Shown here in pieces: positions 11,601-21,524 of a DNA stretch of 64,000 nucleotides; the stretch's first letter is position 1; each line of letters starts with the position of its first letter. The translations under genes and the position numbers were made by a program. Source of the stretch: Adiantum capillus-veneris. Its lineage: Eukaryota; Streptophyta; Polypodiopsida; Polypodiales; Pteridaceae. The stretch covers positions 139,467,241 to 139,531,240 of the forward strand of contig CM043945.1 of the NCBI GenBank assembly GCA_014529385.2. Reading direction: 5' to 3'. The notes beneath the pieces were generated by a model. It saw only the letters and a program-made list of their open reading frames with translations. It did not search any database and had not been told where the DNA came from.

Positions 11601-13640
11601 AACCATGGCCTCCCCAATATAGTTGGATAAGCATTTTCTCTTGCTTTCATGACAAAAAAAATCAATTAACACTAGGTAATGGGACACTTTTATGTCCTGT
11701 TAAGTGACCATTTTCCTTGAATTATGTCAAGAGTTTCAAAATGGATTTTGAGGTGCTATCTGTCTAGAAAGTTGTCTCATGAGCTGAAAAAAACTCGACA
11801 TTTTTTTGGAATATCAATTCCATCTTTAACCTTGTCCTTGCACAACATTTCACAACCTAAACTGCGTGAAAAAACGGGTCCTGTTTTTGACTGTTTTTCA
11901 ACTTTTTGCAACTATACCACTCTAGAATTCCTGTTTGTGAGGTCTATAATGCTAGAGAACTATCTTCAATAGTCCTCAACATGTCCTGATGCTCCTAGGG
12001 AGAAATAAATGTTAGAGTTGTAAGCAATGACCAAATTACAAGAATTGTCAAATCCTGTTTCTTAGCCAATTTTAGCTCTTCTATGATTTTTTTGGTGGCT
12101 TTCATGATATCCAAATGCAGTTTTGATTTTCTATGTCGCATATTGTAACATAAAGCTAATATTCCTTGAGTTTTTGGGCACCTAATACCCTATTTTGCAT
12201 AGTAGACAACGATGGTTGATTTTTTCAATTATAGAAGAAAACGAAACATTCTAGTATATCAAGTATAGCGTTTTCAATATTGTTAGTTTCTTATGAGACC
12301 TACATGCATTTTGTAGGTACTATATCTAGTCATAAGGATCAAATTTGGCTAGATATTGAATAGTTTCTATGGCATTCTACAACTCATAATGTTGAACCCA
12401 ATTTTTTCATGTTTGCTGTATTTAGCACTTCATCTTTGTCCCCAAGATTCCCCTTGGTAAGAGCTGTATTATTATTTTGACATGCTCCATGGCTCCTTAT
12501 GAACCTTAAGGACAATAGGGAACTAAGAAAACATGCATATATTATTTGTATTGAGTGTGGCTATAGAAACTTTGATGATAGGTTTGCAGAATGGTAAAAA
12601 TTCAACTTTTTTGTACCTATTGCTTTTGGCACAACAAAAAATAGTGAGTGAGAAGCAATCATATGTTCCGATCACCAACCCATTGGAGTTAACTAGAGAA
12701 TTTATCTCAAGTCCTACAAAAATCCCTAATCTTATTTTTATGCAACAAAACGTAAGAAATGATTGTTTTGATGAAAATGTACTGGTCCATCAACTTTGGA
12801 GGCTTGGTGTGACCAAAAGATGAGAAATTTTACAAGTTTCTTATTTTTTCCATGTGTAGTAGGGCTTGAACAATAACCTCATGAAAGGATTTTACAAAAT
12901 GAGTGGATCTACTATGGTTTTGGAGGTTTTTTTCAAAACCCTGAAAGGACACTTTTATGTCCTGTTAGGTTACCAACCCAGTGTTAATCATTCAACTCCC
13001 ATAACCTTTACCTTCACATCCTGTGCCACTCCTAAACACCGCGCTTTGGCATAGTTGGCCATCCTCATTTGCACATTGGATCTGACAACATCTTTAATAC
13101 CAATATCCCTCATAGAAGACTCTGTGATCACATAGACTTGGGCACCACCATCAATGTAGGCTTAAACATGCTTGTTCTTTTCAAGCAAAATGTCCACTAG
13201 TGAAAATACATCGAACGGACTCCCCACCCTCAAGGCTAGATTCTGTAGCGCATGCACATCTCCTCCTACTTGAGGAAGGCTCGTATTGACACTGGTTGAC
13301 CACTGCCTCCTTAATTTAGGTTTTAATGCAAGCAGGTACCCAAAAGTGAAGTTAGCCTTTTGATTTTGGACATTTCTTAGCAGATCATATTCCGGATTAC
13401 CATGTCCAAGCTAAAAATCCTTATGAGTAATTCTTCTTCTTAGTCTTCTCTTGCTTGGCTCTGGCTACTCTCTACCTTTGTTCACCTTCTCTTTACCCTT
13501 CTTTGCTCTAGTTTCACGTTCCGTCTCAGTCTCTCTTTCACCTCGTGCTCTTTTGTTAGCCATAACATCAACCTCCTGCATGTCAACACCAATAATATTA
13601 ACCCTTTACACTTCATTATTACCTGATGGAGCCGCCCCTT
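11601..13640 (-). pseudogene. Ty3/gypsy gag-protease remnant, split by a DNA transposon
   Basis: The minus strand from about 13640 to 13000 carries the gag-to-protease linker (NPEYDLLRNVQNQKANFTFG, then LKPKLRRQW). The aspartic protease core follows, with AYIDGGAQVYVITES, where DGGA replaces the DTGA of retropepsins, and MANYAKARCLGVA. The frame is then cut by a 1,314-bp insertion at 11670-12983. On its far side the protease continues in phase with ARENAYPTILGRPWL, the usual end of the gypsy protease. The enzyme would cleave the Gag-Pol polyprotein in virus-like particles. Stops (near 13475, 13405 and 13160) show the gene was decaying. The coiled-coil ORF follows it on the same strand. Confidence 0.8.
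11670..12983. mobile_element. 1,314-bp TTAA-bounded DNA transposon, copy 1
   Basis: The element starts CACTAGGTAATGGGAC and ends TTACCAACCCAGTG. TTAA stands directly outside both ends (11666-11669 and 12984-12987). Copy 2 at 49565-50893 is the same element and also has TTAA on both sides, which points to a TTAA target duplication as in the piggyBac superfamily. Removing the element plus one TTAA brings the surrounding gypsy protease back into one reading frame (apart from an adjacent stop). That is independent evidence for these borders. Both ends contain GGACACTTTTATGTCCTG in direct orientation just inside the inverted repeat. Compared with copy 2, the left end lacks four bases (TTGG) of the inverted repeat. 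No transposase is recognisable. A 96-codon frame at 12533-12823 is mostly conserved in copy 2. Confidence 0.85.
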
Positions 13641-14543
13641 GTCGTGCTGTGGCACATATATAGTGGGAACGGGCATTAAACGATTCATCTTGTGACTTTT
13701 TGACGCATACGTATACTTCATATAATACTCATATGCATAAATAAAATTTTTCTACCATATCTTAGTATTACCTTTGAAGTAATATAAATGTACATTACTA
13801 TTAGACAGTACTGCAAGAAGTATCAATGAGTGTGCCTCTTTTTGTCTGGGGGAAAAGCATTTGTATATTTCTTCTAATATCTCCCCTATACCCTACCATA
13901 TATAAATTATTTTCTTCTTTTCACATTTATTTAATAATATAACCCTTCAATAATGCATACCTTCTTGGATACATACAAGAGGGAAGGGCCTACTAGAAGA
14001 CTTTATGAAAAGGAAGATCGAAAGATTCTTGGACCGTCCCAATTTGAAAATCCCGACCTAAGGGCATGGAGAAAAGGCCAAAAACAATTCAAGCTCTATT
14101 AGTAGGCCAATTTTGCCTTTTGAAGCATGTCAATCCGAGTTACAGGTCAAAAGTTACAGGGAAACCAGTGAAAAACCCTCTCGCAACTACACTGCAACAA
14201 GAGATGGTAATAAACAAGTGAATCAAGTGAAAAGAGGTAATCTTGGTCTTTTTACATAAAATAAGATATTTGGAGATAAAAGACACAATCATGTGAATGT
14301 GACACCTCAAAGATGCCTTGAAGGACAAGGCACACAAGATGGGACCCCCTGCTGGAGCCACACAGAAGATGCCTAAGTGGGGCCCACATACATCATGCAA
14401 CCACATGGAGCCTCAACGACCAAAAATGCTGCATGATATTTTGAGTCCTAATATTGCCCATTTTAATAAATATCCAAAGAACATTTGATTTGGGCTAACT
14501 CTTTAGCCTAATCAAGTGATTATGTAAAACATGGCTCCCTCAC

Positions 14544-14553
14544 CTATAAAAAG
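14544..14553 (+). promoter_or_regulatory. TATA box, probable LTR promoter
   Basis: CTATAAAAAG followed by GGCAACC and a transcribed-leader-like stretch. A plant TATA element fits well. The downstream gypsy remains on the same strand suggest a retrotransposon promoter (inference). Confidence 0.45.
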
Positions 14554-15433
14554 GGCAACCTTCTCTTCATTGGAGGCAAGTTATGAGTGAGTGAGAATAG
14601 CTCAATTCCATAGTGACACACTCATCTTAGTGCCGCACTTTCTCTTGAAGAAACGCGGAAGTCTTGCCTCATCTTCTCTCTCCATTAAGGTGGTGGCGAT
14701 TGCTCTCATGTAAGATATATGTTGCTAGTTTTACTTTCATTTGCATATCTAGTCCAATACTTGTCTCTAACTCTATCTCTATCTCTCATTATCTATCTTT
14801 CATACCACCACCACACTTAGATCTATCTCTAATTCTATCTTACTCCTCCTTTGATCTCTCTTGTTGTGTCCTAATTGTTTCATTGGAAGGTATTCAAGCA
14901 GCAACCTTGTCAACGTAATGAGTACAACCTTCTTGCGGGAAACAATTATGAGCACAAGGTTAGTAACATTATCTTCATCTTCCACAAGCATCTCTCTCTT
15001 AAGGTTCTCATTCTCTTCCGCAAACTCTAGAATCTCCTTGCTACAGGTACTTCTCTCCCCGCAGTATCCTTATTGCCTAAAGGCAACAATAGGGCTTGGG
15101 AGAGAAACTCTCTTCTTCTTCTCCTTTCACTTCTTTCACACCTTTATCTTTGAACATAGTAAGTATATCATTGATGAATAACCATAATCCACATAGAGGT
15201 AATTTCTTTCAATTCCATTCAGTGCAATCTATTAGGGTCAATATTTGGATTAGTCGAAAGATTCACTTTCAGCAACGCATAGTGTTTCTATTTGGTCCTA
15301 GAAGGCTCAACGAAATACTTCTCTCACCAGATCCCATCATACTACCTATTATTGACTATGACGTCTCTTTTGATGTGAATGTGGTTATTTTATTATGAAT
15401 CAAGAGGATTGGTACTCACAACTAATCCCAATC

Positions 15434-15703
15434 GCCAGACAAAACATATACATTATAGTAAGCACAAAGCTACAGTTCCAAAGAGCAATCCGTAGCTTAT
15501 TTGGACAACAAAGATTAAATATCATTAACTCATCCATTAACCCTTTTATCCTACCCATGATACGAATTGCCAGACAAAACATATACATTATAGTAAGCAC
15601 AAAGCTACAGTTTCAAAGAGCAATCCGTAGCTTATTTGGACAACAAAGATTAAATATCATTAACTCATCCATTAACCCTTTTATCCTACCCATGATACGA
15701 TAT
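15434..15703 (+). repeat. 135-bp tandem duplication, two copies
   Basis: GCCAGACAAAACATATACAT at 15434 recurs at 15569, and the two copies are nearly identical over 135 bp (one difference seen: TTCCAAAG against TTTCAAAG). The length is a multiple of three, so the frame stays open through both. A diverged third relative lies at about 15230-15390. Confidence 0.85.
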
Positions 15704-15991
15704 GATCTTAATCTCGATGTTTTCATTTTTGTTTTGTTTTGACTATCTTTCATGAGTTTTCTCCATCACGTGTAGGAAAAGTGAGCGGCTTCTTTGGCTA
15801 CATTTCTTCTTTAGCTCTAGAAGCTATATTATCTACATCTTAGCTCTTTCTGATAACCCTTGAGATTCCTCACAAAATCTCACAGCAAGAGGCCCGGTGC
15901 CTTCCTGGCAAGACCGCCTACTTCTTGACGTATTTTTGGTGAACCCGACGCAAAACTGCCAGGGTGAGAGTTTGTGCGTAATCATGGGTGA

Positions 15992-16684
15992 TTGAAGAGA
16001 TGTGAGAGGCAATATGTGCATAATATACTAATAGGCATGAAAAAGAGTGGGTTGCTAAAGCCTACTGAAAATGTTTTGGGTTTGTGTGAACAAGTTTCTT
16101 TTGTAGATACTATGGGTGAGCTTGATGCTATAATGAGGTCTAGTTTTCATCTTGAAAATGAAGTTGTGGAAGTTTGCTCTATGGAAATATATCAAGTAAT
16201 AGAAGCCTTTAAAGAAATCCAAACAGTTGGCCCAGAAGTCCATGTTGAAACTAAATACAAGAGTGTAGCAAAGAAGGTGGAACCAGTAGCTTCACCCTTA
16301 CCATCCAACAACAGGGAAAAGATTGAGCAGGCTTCTTTACAACCAAGTTTGAGGAATCCTAAAAAGATCGGGCATACCTTCACAAAGGAGTCTTTTCAAG
16401 AGTTGTAGATTGGTTGTGAGGACTTTCTAACACAGGAGGAGACAAAGTGCTTCAAAGAAATGCTTTCAAAGCATGGTAAGACTTTTGCATTTGAGCCGCA
16501 TGAGATAGGATGTGTTGATCCTTCTATTGTAGCTCCTATGGTAATTTTCACAATACCTCATGTGCCTTGGAATCTGTGGCCTATTCCGGTGCCAAAGGCT
16601 CGTTTGCCAAAGTTCGTAGAGCTACTGAATGAGAAAATCAAAATGGGAATCTTGGAGCCTTCTTGTGCTCCATACTCAAACAGG
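15992..16684 (+). pseudogene. Gypsy pol, part 1: linker and N-terminal reverse transcriptase
   Basis: The first 139 codons are the region between protease and reverse transcriptase. A TAG at 16406 stands where Gln is usual (ESFQEL then stop then IGCEDF). The frame then continues with FLTQEETKCFKEMLSKHGK, the VDPSIVAPMVIFTIPH segment, and PIPVPKARLPKFVELL. It ends with KMGILEPSCAPYSNR at 16684, where the hAT element enters in the middle of the YSNRWFTVPKK motif. The reverse transcriptase palm lies beyond the insertion. The CAG-to-TAG change fits cytosine deamination in a CHG methylation context (inference). Confidence 0.88.
16677..16684 (+). repeat. 8-bp target-site duplication of the hAT element, left
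   Basis: CAAACAGG, identical to 24742-24749. It codes for part of SNR in the interrupted pol gene. Eight bases is the standard duplication length for the hAT superfamily. Confidence 0.95.
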
Positions 16685-16762
16685 TAGGGATTTCAAAATG
16701 ACGTGATCACACTATAATTTCAGGTTAATAACAATCCACTTCCCTGTCGGGCCCGCTGTAGC

Positions 16763-16770
16763 TATATAAA
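16763..16770 (+). promoter_or_regulatory. TATA box near the left hAT end, facing the kinase gene
   Basis: TATATAAA lies 78 bases inside the element end, followed by a leader and a possible splice donor (GCG/GTAATTTT near 16870). The matching acceptor would be TTGCAG at 18161-18166, just before the kinase ATG. The 175-bp array would then sit in a 5'-leader intron (inference). Confidence 0.5.
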
Positions 16771-16967
16771 GACGACGCCGGTGCTTGTCTTTTTCACAAG
16801 AGAGGTACATTGAAAAGTCTTCTTCACCAAACTTTCTGGCAGCTTTCCACATTCTCAAAGCAGTGTAGCGGTAATTTTTCAATCCCTTCCTTATTTTATT
16901 GATGTTTTTTTGAGTTTTTTGCGTTAAAACTCAAAGGTATAAAATTTCTTTTATCAAATCATCCTAC

Positions 16968-18035
16968 GTGGATGCACTGGCATATGGTTGCAATTGTGGC
17001 TAGGTGTGTACGATGATTATGTTTTATATTGCTCCCAGTCATTCATGCTTCGGCACATGGTTGCAATTGCAACTAGGTGTGTTGCTGCTAGATTGACGGT
17101 AGCATCTGTTTGAAAGAAGTCACCGTGCGTGGATGCACTGGCACATGGTTGCAATTGCGGCTAGGTGTGTCATTGCAAAAGAGTAGGGTGACTATATTCT
17201 ATGTTGCTCCCAGTCATTCATGCTTCGGCACATGGTTGCAAATGCGACTAGGTGTATTGCTACTAGAATGACAGGAGCATCTGCTAGAAAGAACTCACCG
17301 TGCGTGGATGCACTGGCACATGGTTGTAATTGCGGCTAGGTGTGTCATTGCAAAAATGCAAGATGACTATGTTTTATGTTGCTTCCCGTCATTCATGCTT
17401 CGACACATGGTTGCAATTGCGACTAGGTGTGTTGCTGCTAGAATGACGGTAGTATCTAATGCATGAATGTGTGCTCAAATAATTTCATAATGTTTCATAT
17501 GCTTAAATCTTGAAAGAAGACATCGTGCGTGGATGCACTGGCACATGGTTGCAATTGCGACTAGGTGTGTCATTGCAAAAGCGTAGGATGACTATGTTTT
17601 ATGTTGCTCCTAGTCATTCATGCTTCGGCACATGGTTGCAATTGCGACTAGGTGTGTTGCTGCTAGATTGACGGTAGCTTCTGTTTGAAAGAAGTCACCG
17701 TGCGTGGATGCACTGGCACATGGTTGCAATTGCGACTAGGTGTGTCATTGCAAAAGCGTAGGGTGACTATGTTTTATGTTGCTCCCAGTCATTCATGCTT
17801 CGGCACATGGTTGCAATTGCGACTAGGTGTGTTGCTGCTAGAATGACAGGAGCATCTATTTGAAAGAACTCACCGTGCGTGGATGCACAAGCACATGGTT
17901 GCAATTGTGGCTAGGTGTGTCATTGCAAAAGCGTAGGGTGACTATGTTTTATGTTTCTCCCAGTCATTCATGCTTCGGCACATGGTTGCAATTGCGACTA
18001 GGTGTGTTGCTGCTAGAATGACAGGAGCATCTGTT
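16968..18035 (+). repeat. Tandem array of ~175-bp units, six copies
   Basis: GTGGATGCAC recurs at 16968, 17129, 17304, 17529, 17704 and 17879. Spacings are 161, 175, 225, 175 and 175; the long one contains an extra ~50 bases. Each unit holds the phrase CACATGGTTGCAATTGCG twice. hAT transposases often bind repeated motifs inside the element ends, so this may be a binding array. It may also be an intronic minisatellite of the kinase transcript. Confidence 0.9.
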
Positions 18036-18172
18036 TGTAAGTTGTTGTACGGTGAGACATACTGCACTTTTTCTATACTGCACTTTTTTTTTCACGTTGA
18101 AAAGATCCAAATGGAGTGGCACATAGTTATATTTCACAATGTGTTGTTTGCAATAATACCATTGCAGGCAAA

Positions 18173-19654
18173 ATGGATCCTTCTGCTACTTCAGTGATAG
18201 AGTTCAAAAAGAAAATTAGACAATTGTTGATTACAATCGTCAGTGCACTAGATCCCGACAATATAGCGCAGATTGTTGCAAATGAGTCTAGATTGCAATC
18301 ATTATACAGTGAGATTGCCCGCAAATTTTTTTTGTTATATCCAGACAAAACAACCGAATCAATAATCTCATTACTGAGCAGTTGGGTGGGCAATTTGCCC
18401 AAGGTGGCCTCTGATTTGAAAGAGGAATGCCCTCAAGAAGTAGACAAGGGTAAGCTAGAGCATTGGAACGGGAGATGGAGAGCTGAAAAGGAGAGGTCAA
18501 GACGAGCATCCCACATAGACACACAGTTTGGCCTAAGCAAGAAAATGCAAATGGCTATCACGAGAGTTATGGGGAGAAACCAAGTTGGAGAACCGTTTAT
18601 TGAGGAGGCTGCCATTGAGGGAACATCGGGTGCTATTGCTTCTTCCAGTCACCTGGAGAGCAATATATACAATTCTGAATGTAGTATGACTTTGGGCATT
18701 CCAAATAAGTCCATTAAGAAGATCAAGAAACTTGGGTCAGGGGCTTATGGCACAGGGTGGAAAGTTCAAATCAAAGGGACCAGTTTCCTTCCTGCAACGA
18801 ATACTTATTGTGCCAAGGAGTTCAAAGGACAGGTCAAGCATCAGTGGAAAAGCTTTGCATTAGAAAGTGGAGTAGATCTCAACCATAGAGGGATTGTGAG
18901 GAGTATTGCCCACTCTGTAACGTTGCCATGGTTTCTGATATTCCCCTACTTCAATGGGGGGACTTTATGTGATCTCATGGAGACAGTGCCCCTTCCACAT
19001 GGCTCTTTCATGACGCTTGTAGCGCATCAAGAGGGGAAAGGAAAGATCCCTGAAGACTTTAAATGGGAGCAACCCTCTGAAGACAAGGAAAAACGTATCA
19101 AGAGCCTGTGCAATCATGCTCCCTCGTTGATCCATGCCTTGGTGAAGGCATTGCGATTCGCACATGACGAGGGAGTGATCCACAATGATCTCCATCCATG
19201 GAACATCATGGTGGACTTTACCAAGGATCTCACTCCCCGTATTGGAATAATTGATTGGGGATTGGCTCTGCGTGTTGGCTTAGAGAAACAAAAGACCAAC
19301 AATACCGATGAAAAATGGAAAAAGCTTCATCCTTGGCGAGCTCCTGAGTTACTAGATGGAAAGAATTTATGCCCATGGACCAAGGCCACAGATGTGTACG
19401 CCATAGGATGGGTGATATGGAAATTTTGTAAGTTTTGTGGAGAGTTCTCTGACTACTACACAATAAATTGGTTCAAACATAAGGTTTCAGTGGAGGTACA
19501 AGCCATATCTAGGATTGTTGTGGAAGGTTGGGTGAGGAAGAAATCCACAGACAGAAAGACCTTGGCACTTTTGGACGAAGAATTAGAAAGATTTGAAGCC
19601 CAGCCAGAACGATGCTTACGCCCTCCCTCTGAAATGAGTGTAGCCTTTTTTTGA
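18173..19654 (+). CDS. Protein kinase, intact, carried inside a hAT transposon
   Basis: An uninterrupted 493-residue eukaryotic protein kinase. I chose the ATG at 18173 because a splice acceptor (TTGCAG) ends six bases upstream. An in-frame ATG at 18116 would add 19 residues across that acceptor. Residues 1-185 are a region I do not recognise. The kinase domain then shows the glycine loop GSGAYG (188-193), the ATP-anchoring lysine in CAKEF (Lys215), the catalytic loop HNDLHPWN (337-344, Asp339 and Asn344), DWG in place of DFG (361-363), APE (390-392), and DVYAIGW near 411. Every residue needed for phosphotransfer is present. HND in place of HRD removes the arginine that couples many kinases to activation-loop phosphorylation. 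No signal peptide or membrane segment is visible, so it is probably cytosolic or nuclear. A poly(A) signal AATAAA lies at 19757. Substrate and role are unknown. Confidence 0.9.
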   Translation: MDPSATSVIEFKKKIRQLLITIVSALDPDNIAQIVANESRLQSLYSEIARKFFLLYPDKTTESIISLLSSWVGNLPKVASDLKEECPQEVDKGKLEHWNGRWRAEKERSRRASHIDTQFGLSKKMQMAITRVMGRNQVGEPFIEEAAIEGTSGAIASSSHLESNIYNSECSMTLGIPNKSIKKIKKLGSGAYGTGWKVQIKGTSFLPATNTYCAKEFKGQVKHQWKSFALESGVDLNHRGIVRSIAHSVTLPWFLIFPYFNGGTLCDLMETVPLPHGSFMTLVAHQEGKGKIPEDFKWEQPSEDKEKRIKSLCNHAPSLIHALVKALRFAHDEGVIHNDLHPWNIMVDFTKDLTPRIGIIDWGLALRVGLEKQKTNNTDEKWKKLHPWRAPELLDGKNLCPWTKATDVYAIGWVIWKFCKFCGEFSDYYTINWFKHKVSVEVQAISRIVVEGWVRKKSTDRKTLALLDEELERFEAQPERCLRPPSEMSVAFF

Positions 19655-19872
19655 TGGATATATGATGTACTTTATTAAGCAGGGTTTTCTGAGACTTGTG
19701 ACGTATAAAAGCACTTTTAAAAATTGGGTTTTATGCGCAATGAATGATGTATGAGTAATAAAAACACTTTGTTATATCTCAATAGACAAAAAATTTTCTA
19801 TGAGTTTTGTTTTTTCTCTTAAGTTTCAAGAAATAAGCCACGTGGAGTCACTGATTTTCATTCATTGATTTA

Positions 19873-20022
19873 AAAAATGGTGGTTACTCTTATATCAATT
19901 GATTGTCATAAGATGGTGGTTATTCTAATATCAATTGATTGACATAAAATGGTGGTTAAAATTATAGCAATTGATTGTCGTAAAATGGTGGTTACTCTTA
20001 TAGCAATTGATTATCATTAAGT
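19873..20022 (+). repeat. Four tandem 36-bp repeats
   Basis: GGTGGTTA-like starts at 19879, 19915, 19951 and 19987 give a 36-base period, each with CAATTGATT. They lie between the kinase terminator region and the RING-like gene, inside the hAT element. Confidence 0.85.
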
Positions 20023-20060
20023 TTGTATGTCGTAACTGAAGTATAGTGTTTAATCAGGAT

Positions 20061-21081
20061 ATGGATAATGATAATCAAAGGGCTAAGCGCGCATTTGAGC
20101 GTCTCAGATCCATGTGTCAAGGCGGTGGAGTGAACGACACCGCTCGAGTTGCTGCTCGTTGCTCCTAGTGGGCCAACCCGGTGGGTACACAATGGAAAGA
20201 GGTGAACACTAGGATTGACCGAGAAATGGTGAAATCCATATGGCCAGGCGTTGCAGATGACAACATCAAGAAAGGCCGACTCAAGTTATCACAATGCATT
20301 AATGCAGACATACGAGACAATGGAGAGAACATATATCTCGATGTTATGGGTCATCCTATGCATCATATGGATTGTCCATTGTGGTTTTCCAAGATGTTAT
20401 ACATGCATTATGTCTTGGGTGAAGCAGTGGACTTTAGCTCAAGGACACCTCACATGACGGTTGAGGACATTCGCAGTACTGTAATCACTGTCACACGGCA
20501 AGAGATGTCATTGGCACTAGAAGGTGCATCAATGGAAGTGTATCAAGTTAAGGAGGAGCTTCAAACTCAACTCAGGCAAGCATCACAACCTACACAAGGC
20601 TCTCATGCAGAAGAAACCCTAAATAGAGACTTGCAAAGGGAGGTGAAGGTTCTATCTCGCCACGTAAAAGAGTTAGAGGCGGCTATAAAAAAACAAAATG
20701 CTGCCACATTGATTGAGCACCCAACATCTATTGAGGCCCCTCCGGCTTCTGGTGAGCATGGTGGTCCTTACCCCATATGCAAATCATTCTTTCATGAGTG
20801 GTGTGGTCACTTCAGCTTGCCATGCGGACATATGTATCATATATCATGCTTGATGCAAAGCATGATGAATAACTTTCATTGTGCTATATGTGAGTTTGAG
20901 ATATCCAAAAATCTATATGCAATGTTTGATGAATAAATTTCATTGTGCTATATGTGAGTTTGAGATATCCAAAAAGCTATATGCAATGTTTAAAATGTCC
21001 GAAGACTATAATAAGCTTAAATGTCAGCGTGAACAGGAGAATGAAGATATTCTCACAAATATTTCACTATCACTTGGATAG
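20061..21081 (+). pseudogene. RING-finger-like gene inside the hAT element, broken
   Basis: The ATG at 20061 follows an acceptor-like TTTAATCAG. The frame runs about 290 codons with one TAG at 20169. The N-terminal region (about residues 1-140) is unrecognised. A coiled coil follows (about 170-215), and then a Cys/His cluster: PICKSFFHEWC, CGHMYHISC, HCAIC. The C-x-H-x2-H-x2-C core is the middle of a RING finger, an E3 ubiquitin-ligase domain. The first Cys pair is incomplete, with Tyr where Cys is expected. A 64-bp tandem duplication (TTTCATTGTG at 20874 and 20938) ends the frame early at 20936. The second copy continues in another frame to 21081 and probably shows the original C-terminus. 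If once functional it may have acted in ubiquitin transfer (inference). Confidence 0.6.
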
Positions 21082-21524
21082 TTTTTGTAACATTTGATAA
21101 CATTGACTCGTTGTCTTGAGAGAATTTATTAGTGAATTGTGAATTGTCTTCTCTTCAGCTTCAATTATGATATGTGATAATGCAACGATCTGTTAGGGCT
21201 TTGTATATTATGAAGCTTTAATAGTGATTTGTGGCCTTGTAAAGGTTTTTAAGGGCTTCGTTTATTATTAAGCAAATGTCTAAACCTTAAACTAAATATA
21301 AAAAAAAGCTTATAAGATAAAGAGTTTCTGAACTTAAGCAGAAGTCACTCAATGGATTCGATAATCTATTAATTAAACCACCGTCTCTTGCTGCGACGGG
21401 TGAAAGTTGGTTCAATTTCCAAATTCTCTTCAATCTCTTTTAAAGTACATGTAGTTTCTACTTCATGAGATTCCCCTTGCAACTCACTGTCTTCGTCCAC
21501 CTCATCATTGGTTACATCATAAGT
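21082..21524. other. Spacer between convergent genes in the hAT element
   Basis: No coding motif is visible. The RING-like gene (+) and the transposase (-) end facing each other across this AT-rich stretch, which probably holds their 3' ends. Confidence 0.5.

Larger units (their letters stand above)
13641..15991 (+). other. LTR-like sequence with a TATA box and internal repeats
   Basis: No gene is recognisable. CTATAAAAAG at 14544-14553 is a good TATA box, followed by sequence typical of an LTR R/U5 region with small pyrimidine-rich tracts. A 135-bp tandem duplication lies at 15434-15703. This stretch stands immediately 5' of the gypsy pol gene that starts near 15992, so it may be what is left of that element's LTR and leader. 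No second LTR copy is present to prove it. Confidence 0.4.

Noticed and set aside
11670-12983. CACTA (En/Spm) element, because the end begins CACTA
   Set aside because: Neither copy has a 3-bp target duplication; both are flanked by TTAA, and frame restoration of the target gene needs TTAA to be counted once.
15920-15965. Primer-binding site near TTTTGGTGAACCCGACG
   Set aside because: It has the position expected for a gypsy primer-binding site, but I could not match it to a tRNA 3' end with confidence.
16968-18035. CRISPR array
   Set aside because: Units are about 175 bp and tandem with no short repeat-spacer pattern, and the DNA is eukaryotic.
18127-19463. Minus-strand open frames opposite the kinase
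   Set aside because: They are shadows of the kinase coding frame and have no motifs of their own.
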